The notes beneath the pieces were generated by a model. The model worked only from the letters and a program-made list of their open reading frames with translations. It was not told the origin of the DNA and searched no databases. A DNA stretch of 42,865 nucleotides from Sphingomonas sp. GTDB taxonomy: Bacteria > Pseudomonadota > Alphaproteobacteria > Sphingomonadales > Sphingomonadaceae. Position 1 is the first letter of the stretch, and each line of letters opens with the position of its first letter. The DNA is taken from contig JACDCV010000004.1 in assembly GCA_013817375.1 (NCBI GenBank), forward strand, positions 1 to 42,865. The letters are read 5' to 3'. Positions 1 to 7,790 of this stretch are shown here, piece by piece. The translations under genes and the position numbers were made by a program.

Positions 1-1848
1 CTTCTTCGCCGCAATCCAGCGGTCGATCTTCTGCTCCAGAATCTGCAGCGGCAGTGCACCGGTATCGAGCACCTGCGTATGGAATTCGCGCACGTCGAAC
101 TTCGGCCCGAGCTCCACTTCCGCCTTGGCACGCAGCCGCTGGATCGTCAGCGCGCCCACCTTGTAGGCGGTCGCCTGGCTTGGGATGGCGATGTAGCGCT
201 CGACCTCGGCGGTGGCGTCGGTGCGACCCATCCCAGAATTGGCGAGCATATAGCCAATCGCCTGGTCACGGGTCCAACCCTTCGAGTGGATTCCGGTGTC
301 GACGACCAGCCGCATCGCGCGAAGCATTTCGTCGTTGAGCGTTCCGAACCGCTGGTACGGGTCGGTGTAGAGCCCCATCGGATAACCGAGCGTTTCCGAA
401 TAGAGCGCCCAGCCTTCGACATAGGCGGTATTGCCGCCGAAGCGCATGAATGATGGCAGCGCCTCATTCTCCTGCGCAAGGCTGATCTGGAAATGGTGCC
501 CGGGAGCACCCTCGTGGAGGAACAAAGTGGTGATCTCGGTCGTGTTGCGCGACGGCAAATCATAGGCGTTGAAATAGAAAACTCCGGGGCGCGAGCCATC
601 GGGAGTGCCTTGCTCGTAGGAGCCGCCGGCCTCGAACTTCTCGCGGAAAGGCTCGTAGGGGCGGATCTCCAGGCCGGCCCTGGGAAGCTTCGAGAAATAT
701 TGCGGGAGCAGCGGCTCGACCTTCTTCTCGACGTCATAATAAGCCTGGGTGAGCGCCTCGCGGCTCTTGGGCCGCAACTGCGGGCTGCTTCGGATGTGCT
801 GGAAGAATTGCTTCAAACTGCCCTTGAACCCGACCTCGGTCTTCACCTTTTCGAACTCGCCGGTGATCCGGGCGACTTCGCCAAGGCCGATGTCGTGAAT
901 CTCTTCGGGCGTTAGCGGCAGGGTCGTCGTCGACTGCACCTGGTGGCGGTACAGGCGGTCGCCGCCGCGCATGTACATCAAGCCGTGGCCTTCGCGCGCC
1001 GAGGCCAGATAGTCGGACTTCAGATAATCGCGAAGGCGGGTCATCGCCGGATAGAGATCGTCGGTGATTGCCGCCCGATAAGCGGCGGTCAGCCGCTGGC
1101 GGTCGGCGGCGCCGATGCTGTCGGGGAACGACTTGACCGGACCGTAAAAGGAGGAGTCCTCGACCTTCTGGTCAAGCTGGGTGCTGAGCTGCTCGATCAT
1201 GTTGCGGACCGTCATCTTGGTCTCGACGACGCCGCTTAGCTGTCCTTCCCGAAAGCGGCCGACGGCGCGGTCGAGATAGATGACGTAATCCTTGTGGCGC
1301 TTGAGGTTGTTCTCATAGTCATCGAGCGTCTTGAACGGAGCCGCGCCCTGGCCGCTGGCGAAGGTCGGGTAAAAGGTGTGGAAGCCGAAGAAGTGGTTCA
1401 TCGGCCGGACCGCGGTGAGCGCCAGCATGTCGGGCTGAAGTTCGCGCAATTCGTCCTTCGTCTGGAACGCGAACGTGTCGTAGGCGAGCTGGTCGGTCGG
1501 GTTCAGCCTGGTCCGGTCGATCCCGGCAAGCGCCGCCAGGTCCTCCTCGGCAGCGGCGCGTTCGGCGGCATAATATTGGTCGGTAATATTGTCGCCCAGC
1601 CGGTCTGCGTAGCGAAGGTCGCCGCGGAAGATCGCCTGCAGCGGATTGCGCTTAAGCGAAGCCTGGTCGCTGGCCTGGAACAGAGCGAACAATTTGTCGT
1701 GCTCGCTCTGCGCCGGCTGCGCGGCGTCAGCTTCCACCGGAACCGCGACGGCTGCCGGGGTCATTGGCGCGGGTGCGGGAGCGGTAGCACAGGCGCTCAG
1801 CGCGCAGGTGGAAAGAAGCGCAACGAAGGCGAGTGAGCGAGACGTCAT
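1..1848 (-). CDS. DUF885 family lipoprotein/peptidase-like protein (3' end outside window)
   Basis: Open minus frame running off the window start; begins MTSRSLAFVALLSTCALSACATAPAP (lipobox-like LSAC) and continues with DUF885-like sequence (DQYYAAERAAAEEDLAALAGIDRTRLNPTDQLAYDTF...). Absent from the ORF track because it has no stop in the window. Confidence 0.8.
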   Translation of the reverse strand, partial: MTSRSLAFVALLSTCALSACATAPAPAPMTPAAVAVPVEADAAQPAQSEHDKLFALFQASDQASLKRNPLQAIFRGDLRYADRLGDNITDQYYAAERAAAEEDLAALAGIDRTRLNPTDQLAYDTFAFQTKDELRELQPDMLALTAVRPMNHFFGFHTFYPTFASGQGAAPFKTLDDYENNLKRHKDYVIYLDRAVGRFREGQLSGVVETKMTVRNMIEQLSTQLDQKVEDSSFYGPVKSFPDSIGAADRQRLTAAYRAAITDDLYPAMTRLRDYLKSDYLASAREGHGLMYMRGGDRLYRHQVQSTTTLPLTPEEIHDIGLGEVARITGEFEKVKTEVGFKGSLKQFFQHIRSSPQLRPKSREALTQAYYDVEKKVEPLLPQYFSKLPRAGLEIRPYEPFREKFEAGGSYEQGTPDGSRPGVFYFNAYDLPSRNTTEITTLFLHEGAPGHHFQISLAQENEALPSFMRFGGNTAYVEGWALYSETLGYPMGLYTDPYQRFGTLNDEMLRAMRLVVDTGIHSKGWTRDQAIGYMLANSGMGRTDATAEVERYIAIPSQATAYKVGALTIQRLRAKAEVELGPKFDVREFHTQVLDTGALPLQILEQKIDRWIAAKK

Positions 1849-1925
1849 TAAAACTCCCGAGATCTGATTATTCCTACTATTCACACCGCTTAATAGGGCG
1901 CGGGCGCCGCGGCAACGCGGAGTGC

Positions 1926-1960
1926 AAAAAGGGCGCTGCGGTCATCCCGCAACGCCCTTT
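1926..1960 (-). terminator. Rho-independent terminator downstream of the RcnB-like gene
   Basis: Inverted repeat aaagggcgctgcgg-tcatc-ccgcaacgcccttt (one mismatch), followed on the minus strand by a T run, about 20 bp past the stop at 1982. Confidence 0.75.
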
Positions 1961-1981
1961 CGACCAAAGGCGTGACCGCCT

Positions 1982-2845
1982 CTACCAGAAGAAGTCGTAG
2001 GCTACGTCCATGACCTGGCCGCTGTATGTGTTCACCAACAGCGCATCATTGTAGTAGCGGACCCACTTGTACGGATATGGCGCGTAAGGAAGCCGGTACA
2101 TCGACGGGTCGTTGAGCCAGTGCGACTGGTTGTAATAGCTCGGCCACAGGCGCCAGCCGACATTGTAGCGGCGATAATTCCAGCCGAACGGATCGAAATA
2201 CAATCCGAGACGGAAGGTCGACCGGTTGCGGTCGCGGTGCCTGCGCCAATCGTAGCGACGGTCGTTGCGCCAATGGCTGGTCCACTGTGGAGTCGGGACC
2301 CTGCTGTTCACCCGCGGCGGCGGAGCCGGACGATCCGACCGGGCGCCGGCGGGCGGCCGTACCCGCTGGCGGGCCTGGTTGGCCTGCTCGACGATCCGCT
2401 CGCGGGATTCCTGACGCTTATCGCGGACATCCTGCCGCTGTTGCTGGCGCTCCTGTATTGCCTGACGCTGATCGCGGACACCCTGCCGCTGCTGCTGGCG
2501 CTCCTGTATTGCCTGACGCAGTTCGCGAACCTGCTGCGGGGGAGCCTGACGGTCCTGGCGCACCTGCTGACGCTGCCCGTGAACCTGCTGCGCGGGAGCC
2601 TGACGAGCCCGACGCTCCTGGACCCGCTGGCGAATCTGTTGGGCCGGAGACTGACGGGACTGCTGGGCCTCGGCGGGCGCCTCACGCGCTGAGCGAGCCT
2701 TCTGGCGGGCGTCGGAACGGTCGGAGCGCGCCTTCTCCCGCTCCTCGCGCGACGTCTCGCGATCGTCGCGATCGGCCCGCTGCGCAATTGCCGGAGTGAC
2801 TGCTGCGGTTGCAAGAAGAATGGAGAGTAAGAGTGTACGCATCAC
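1982..2845 (-). CDS. RcnB-family periplasmic protein with long Arg/Gln-rich repeat region
   Basis: Signal peptide MMRTLLLSILLATAAVTPAIA; C-terminus WLNDPSMYRLPYAPYPYKWVRYYNDALLVNTYSGQVMDVAYDFFW typical of RcnB-like proteins. Confidence 0.8.
   Translation of the reverse strand: MMRTLLLSILLATAAVTPAIAQRADRDDRETSREEREKARSDRSDARQKARSAREAPAEAQQSRQSPAQQIRQRVQERRARQAPAQQVHGQRQQVRQDRQAPPQQVRELRQAIQERQQQRQGVRDQRQAIQERQQQRQDVRDKRQESRERIVEQANQARQRVRPPAGARSDRPAPPPRVNSRVPTPQWTSHWRNDRRYDWRRHRDRNRSTFRLGLYFDPFGWNYRRYNVGWRLWPSYYNQSHWLNDPSMYRLPYAPYPYKWVRYYNDALLVNTYSGQVMDVAYDFFW
2413..2514 (-). repeat. 51-bp tandem duplication (two copies) inside the RcnB-like gene
   Basis: Copies at 2413-2463 and 2464-2514 encode RQAIQERQQQRQ(G/D)VRD(Q/K), 17 aa each, with few nucleotide differences. 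Confidence 0.85.
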
Positions 2846-2969
2846 GGACCTCGTTAGTGCGAGTGAATTGAACCCTTTGTACCATTTTGAAATTAGCCGT
2901 TGCTGAACCGTTACGTTTGCCGCGGTTCACTCGCTAGCGCTTGCAAACGGACGGGCGGCCGCACATCGG

Positions 2970-3743
2970 TTGGCGGTGGCGACTATCGATACGAAAGCCG
3001 GGCGGATTGGCGTCGAGGAACGGGGTAGCGGCGGCACAGCGCTCGTCTTCCTCCACGGAGTTGGATCCGACAAATCGGTGTGGGCGCCGCAGCTCGAGCA
3101 TTTTGGCGCGAGCCGCCGCGCGGTTGCGTTCGACTACCCGGGCTATGGCGAAAGCGATCCCGTGCCCGACGGTGCAAGCCGCGACGATTTCGCAGCGGCG
3201 ATCCTTGCCGGGATGGACTCGCTCGACATCTCGACAGCGCACATCTGCGGACTGTCGCTCGGCGGTGTGATCGCGATCGCAATCCATTCAGCAGCGCCCG
3301 AGCGCTGCCAGTCGCTGATCCTTGCCGACACTTTCGCTGTTCATCCCGACGGGCAGGAGATTTACGACCGCGCGGTGGCCGCAAGCGCGGACCTTCGCAA
3401 GCTGGCCGAAGCCCGAGTCGATGTGCTTCTCGCGCAGCCTGCGGACCCGGATGTTCGGACGCAAGTCGTCGAGACGATGGCTGCAATCGATCCGGCCGCC
3501 TATCGCGCCGGCGCCGAGGCGGTGTGGCTCGCCGATCAGCGCGACCGCGCAAGCGCCATCGACGTTCCGGCGCTGATCCTGTGCGGGACCGAGGACAAGG
3601 TGACTCCGCCGGAGCTTTCGAACGAGCTCGCCGGGCTTGTCCCAAGGGCGCGCTACGCGCTGATCGAGCGCGCCGGCCACCTTTGCAATCTCGAAAGGCC
3701 GGCAGAGTTCAACCGTATAATCGGCGGGTTCATCAATGGCTGA
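2970..3743 (+). CDS. Alpha/beta hydrolase (3-oxoadipate enol-lactonase-like fold)
   Basis: VFLHGVGSDKSVW, GLSLGG nucleophile elbow, ALILCGTEDKVTPP, AGHLCNLERP; TTG start. Confidence 0.85.
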   Translation: MAVATIDTKAGRIGVEERGSGGTALVFLHGVGSDKSVWAPQLEHFGASRRAVAFDYPGYGESDPVPDGASRDDFAAAILAGMDSLDISTAHICGLSLGGVIAIAIHSAAPERCQSLILADTFAVHPDGQEIYDRAVAASADLRKLAEARVDVLLAQPADPDVRTQVVETMAAIDPAAYRAGAEAVWLADQRDRASAIDVPALILCGTEDKVTPPELSNELAGLVPRARYALIERAGHLCNLERPAEFNRIIGGFING

Positions 3744-4896
3744 AGCTTATATCGTCGACGCAGTCCGGACCGCGGGCGGGAAACGCGAAGGCGCACTGAA
3801 GGGCTGGCATCCCGCCGACCTGGGCGCGGCGGTGCTGAACGCATTGATCGAGCGGACCGGGATCGACCCGGCGGCAATCGACGACGTCATCACTGGCTGC
3901 GTCGGCCAGATCGGCGAGCAGGCGTTTCACGTCGGGCGCAACATGGTGCTCGCCTCCTCGCTTCCCGACAGCGTCCCGGCAGTCACCATCGACCGCCAGT
4001 GCGGAAGCTCCCAGCAGTCGATCCATTTCGCTGCCCAGGCGGTGATGAGCGGGACCCAGGACCTGGTGATCGCCGCCGGTGTCGAAAGCATGAGCCGGGT
4101 GCCGATGGGCGCTCCGCTGCTTCTTGCGATGCAGGCGGGGGTCGGCGCCGGGCCGTGGCCGAGCTCGATCCAGGAGCGCTACGGGGTCAGCGAGTTCACC
4201 CAGTTCCGGGGCGCCGAGATGATGGCGAAGAAGTACGGCTTCTGCCGCGAAGAGCTCGACGCTTTCGCTCTCGACAGCCATCGCAAGGCGGCGGCGGCCA
4301 CCCAGGCAGGCGCCTTCGACGAAGAGATCGTGCCGCTCAAGGTCGATGGCGGTGAGCACCGAAGCGACGAGGGCATTCGCTACGATGCGTCGCTCGAAGG
4401 GCTCGCCGGCTTGCGGACTCTGGTTCCCGACGGAGTGATCACCGCCGGCAATGCAAGCCAGATTTGCGACGGGGCGGCCGCAGTCCTGGTCGCGAGCGAG
4501 CAGGCAGTAAAAGCGCACCGACTAAAGCCGCTGGCGCGAATCGACCAGCTGACGGTCACTGCGGGCGACCCCGTCATCATGCTCGACGAGCCAATTCGAG
4601 CGACTCGCGTGGCGCTCGAGAAATCGGGGCGGAGCATCGACGACATCGGCCTCTACGAGGTCAACGAGGCGTTCGCGCCGGTGCCGCTCGCCTGGCTCCA
4701 GCAGCTTGGCGCCGACCCGGAGCGACTCAACGTCAATGGCGGCGCGATCGCGCTTGGCCATCCGCTCGGAGCGTCGGGAGCGAAGCTGATGGCGACCCTG
4801 GTCCATGCGCTCCGCCGCAACGGCAAGCGCCTGGGACTCCAGACCATGTGCGAGGGCGGCGGGATCGCCAACGTGACGATCATCGAGCGGCTGTGA
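3736..4896 (+). CDS. Acetyl-CoA acetyltransferase / thiolase family protein
   Basis: IDRQCGSSQQSIHFAAQ active-site Cys motif, NVNGGAIALGHPLGASGAK and CEGGGIANVTIIERL thiolase signatures. Confidence 0.92.
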   Translation: MAEAYIVDAVRTAGGKREGALKGWHPADLGAAVLNALIERTGIDPAAIDDVITGCVGQIGEQAFHVGRNMVLASSLPDSVPAVTIDRQCGSSQQSIHFAAQAVMSGTQDLVIAAGVESMSRVPMGAPLLLAMQAGVGAGPWPSSIQERYGVSEFTQFRGAEMMAKKYGFCREELDAFALDSHRKAAAATQAGAFDEEIVPLKVDGGEHRSDEGIRYDASLEGLAGLRTLVPDGVITAGNASQICDGAAAVLVASEQAVKAHRLKPLARIDQLTVTAGDPVIMLDEPIRATRVALEKSGRSIDDIGLYEVNEAFAPVPLAWLQQLGADPERLNVNGGAIALGHPLGASGAKLMATLVHALRRNGKRLGLQTMCEGGGIANVTIIERL

Positions 4897-5213
4897 TGCC
4901 CAGCGTCTGGGTCACCAGGCGCAACGGCGAGACAAAGGCCGTCGAGTGCCGAAGCGGCAAATCGCTGATGCTGGGCCTCAAGACGTCCGGGATCGGCGAA
5001 ATCGCCGCCATCTGCGGCGGCTGCGCAAGCTGCGGCACCTGCCACGTCTACGTCGCCGACGCCTGGCTCGACCGGCTGCCGCCGATGCAGAGCGACGAGG
5101 ACACCATTCTCGCCTTTTCCGACTGGCGGCAACCGAACAGCCGCCTGTCCTGCCAGATCCAGGTCATCGACAGGCTCGACGGACTGGCGGTGACGGTCGC
5201 GTCCGAAGACTGA
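4896..5213 (+). CDS. [2Fe-2S] ferredoxin
   Basis: CGGCASCGTCHVYV cluster motif and C-terminal RLSCQIQV; ATGA overlap with the upstream thiolase stop. Confidence 0.88.
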   Translation: MPSVWVTRRNGETKAVECRSGKSLMLGLKTSGIGEIAAICGGCASCGTCHVYVADAWLDRLPPMQSDEDTILAFSDWRQPNSRLSCQIQVIDRLDGLAVTVASED

Positions 5214-5217
5214 GCGC

Positions 5218-7653
5218 CTAGCGAAGCCGGGCGGCGATCCCCGTCACAGTCTTGCGAAGCGCTCCGGCGCGGCCTTGCGCGGAAGCATCCGAACCCGCGA
5301 TCGCGACAGTGCTGGCAAGCGCTGCAAGCCGCGACCCGAGCGCTGGATCCTTGCCCCCTGCGCCAATGGTCGCATTGGCCGCGTTCAGTGAAGCGCGTAA
5401 ATCTGCGAGCGCGGCGGGCGCGAGCGAGTTGGTCCGCTCCAGCTGATCCAGATATGCGAGCGCGACTATTGGGTGATCGGGCCAGCTCACCGGGAACTGC
5501 TGCTGCGGGTTGAACCTTTCGGCCTTGTCGGCGAGCGCCGCAGCGGCGATCTCGTTCTGGCTCAAATGCGCGCTCGGAGTTAGCGCAAGCACGTCGATAC
5601 CGCGCGCGATTTCGGTTCCGTAGATCCGGCCATCGTACCAATAGGTCGACCAGAATCCGGCAGTCACCAGTTCGTCGGCGGACAGCGGGCCGCGGTCGAA
5701 ATATGCGATCTCGACCGGCCTTGCGGAATCGGTGAAATCCATCACCGAAAGGCCGCCCTGGTACCAGGCCTGGACGAAGATATCGCGGCCCGGGACGGGA
5801 ATGACCGACCCGTTGTGGGCGACGCAATTTTCCTGCTCCGACTGGGTCGCGGGAAGCTTGTAGTGGCTGCGGAAGCGAAGCTTTCCATCGACGATGTCGT
5901 AAATCGCATTGGCGCCCCAGTTGCGGGGATCCTGGACCCGGCAGCGCGCCCGCGATCCGCCGCCCCATTCGTCTGTGAACAGCACTTTCGTCCCGTCATT
6001 GTTGAACGTTGCCGAATGCCAGTAAGCAAACCCAGGGTCCGTGACCGCATCGATCCGGCGCGGCTTTCTGGGATCGCTGATGTCGAAGATTATGCCGTTG
6101 CCAGAACAGGCGCCGGCGGCGAGGTTGCGGCTCGGGAAGACAGTGATGTCGTGGCACTGGTCGGTTCGCCTGGTCTCCTGCGTGCCATCGCCGTGGTCGC
6201 CTCCGCGCCACAGACCGGCAAGGCTGCCGCGGTCCGCGAACACTGTTGGGCTGTCGATGATCCGCGCACGCGACGGATCGGCAATTGGGATTTCGATGAC
6301 GTCGATCCGGAACAATGCGGTCTGCGGATCGCCCGGCACGTCGCCGATGCAGCCCTTCAACTCCTCTTCGTCGCGGACGCTGGAAGTGCCGCTATTGTAG
6401 ACGATGATGGTCCCGTCGCGGCCGGGACCGGACACGACCGAATGGGTGTGCGAGCCCCGGCAGGTCTGCACCTGCCCGACCTGAACCGGGCGCGCGGGGT
6501 CGCGGATGTCGAATATGCGCAAGCCCCGGAAGCGCTCGGCGCTGACGTCTGGAACGACCCCTTGGCGGCCGCAATCGACTCGCCCGCGGGTCTGCTCGAC
6601 CGACATGATCATCAGATTGCCGACGATCGACAGGTCGCCCTGGCCGCCCGGGCAGATCACCGAGCTGACGAGGTTCGGCATTCCGCTGCCGTCGAGACGA
6701 TAGATGTTGAACCCGTGATAATTGCCGACCGCCATCAGATTGCCCTGGAACGCGATGTCGGTGTTGGCGAAGCTGAGCAGCGGCGAGCGGCCGCTGTCAT
6801 CGTCGCCCGACGGCTTCTTCGCGTCTCCGTCTTTTGGCTCGCCCGGCTTCTTGGGCGGAAGGCCGGCAGGGTTGGCGGGGTCGAAGAAACCGGTTGGCTT
6901 GGGAAGCGAAGCGACCAGCCTCATGTTGCTGATCGCCTGGCCCGCGTCGCGGTAACCGGCGGCAAGCTTGGACCTTGGATCCTCGACCAGCCCCGCGAGA
7001 ATCCCCGACATCCGGTCGATCTCGGCGCGCTGATCGTTGATCACCTCGTTGACGAAGTCGAAAAGGACGGGATCGTGGGCGGAGCCGGGCCGCTTCAAAA
7101 GATCCTGGGCCATCGTCACCGCGCCATCGTGATGAGCGATCATCAGCTGGAAAAACAGGCGGTCGAAGGCGATTCCCTTCGCCGCCGCCAGCTCCGCCAT
7201 CTGCTGCGGAGTGATCATGCCTTTCATGTTGCCGTGGGTGCTGGCCGCGCCATGCATCGCATGACCGTCGGCGACGTTCGGAACCGGCTGGCCGCGCTCG
7301 CGAAGCCAGCCCTGCATGAACGCCATTTCATCAGCTTGCGATGCCCGGATCCGCCCCGCGGCGGCGATGACCTCCGGCCGGTTGGTCCTACCCTCTACCA
7401 AAGCGACCATCTGCACCGCCTGCTGGTGGTGGAGCATCATGCCTTGCATGAAGCGCACGTCGTCGGGCGAGAAGCGAGTATTGGCAATCTGCACCGCTTC
7501 CTGCGGAGTCAACGCCCTCGGCGGCTGGCCCGGAGCGCCGGGCTGGAGAATTGGGGCGCCCTGGGCAATTGCGGCGGTGGTCGTGGCGGCAATCGCCAGG
7601 CCGGTAAGGGCCCGCGCAAAGGCGGTGCCGATCGATCGATGGTTGGAAGACAC
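5218..7653 (-). CDS. DUF305 domain plus LVIVD-repeat-like beta-propeller fusion, secreted
   Basis: Signal-like N-terminus; DUF305 motifs FMQGMMLHHQQAVQMV and QLMIAHHDGAVTMAQ; C-terminal repeats such as LRIFDIRDPARPVQVGQV and LSVMDFTDSARPVEIAYF. Start taken as GTG 7653; ORF extends to ATG 7728. Confidence 0.8.
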   Translation of the reverse strand: MSSNHRSIGTAFARALTGLAIAATTTAAIAQGAPILQPGAPGQPPRALTPQEAVQIANTRFSPDDVRFMQGMMLHHQQAVQMVALVEGRTNRPEVIAAAGRIRASQADEMAFMQGWLRERGQPVPNVADGHAMHGAASTHGNMKGMITPQQMAELAAAKGIAFDRLFFQLMIAHHDGAVTMAQDLLKRPGSAHDPVLFDFVNEVINDQRAEIDRMSGILAGLVEDPRSKLAAGYRDAGQAISNMRLVASLPKPTGFFDPANPAGLPPKKPGEPKDGDAKKPSGDDDSGRSPLLSFANTDIAFQGNLMAVGNYHGFNIYRLDGSGMPNLVSSVICPGGQGDLSIVGNLMIMSVEQTRGRVDCGRQGVVPDVSAERFRGLRIFDIRDPARPVQVGQVQTCRGSHTHSVVSGPGRDGTIIVYNSGTSSVRDEEELKGCIGDVPGDPQTALFRIDVIEIPIADPSRARIIDSPTVFADRGSLAGLWRGGDHGDGTQETRRTDQCHDITVFPSRNLAAGACSGNGIIFDISDPRKPRRIDAVTDPGFAYWHSATFNNDGTKVLFTDEWGGGSRARCRVQDPRNWGANAIYDIVDGKLRFRSHYKLPATQSEQENCVAHNGSVIPVPGRDIFVQAWYQGGLSVMDFTDSARPVEIAYFDRGPLSADELVTAGFWSTYWYDGRIYGTEIARGIDVLALTPSAHLSQNEIAAAALADKAERFNPQQQFPVSWPDHPIVALAYLDQLERTNSLAPAALADLRASLNAANATIGAGGKDPALGSRLAALASTVAIAGSDASAQGRAGALRKTVTGIAARLR

Positions 7654-7790
7654 AGGAGGGCTCGCCTTTTCTTGCCGATTCGAAGCGCGCCTAACATACC
7701 CCCAGCGCGATGAGGAGCAGCTGAACATGGCCGTCAGACCTCGACAAGCGGGTAGCGAACGGGTTTTGCTTGAACGATGGTGACCAGCAG

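Noticed and set aside
2413-2514. Repeats considered as a possible CRISPR array
   Set aside because: Only two directly abutting copies, in frame within a coding sequence, with no spacers.
5815-7713. 632-aa plus-strand ORF
   Set aside because: Antisense to the DUF305-LVIVD gene; no recognisable domain, explained by GC-rich codon bias.
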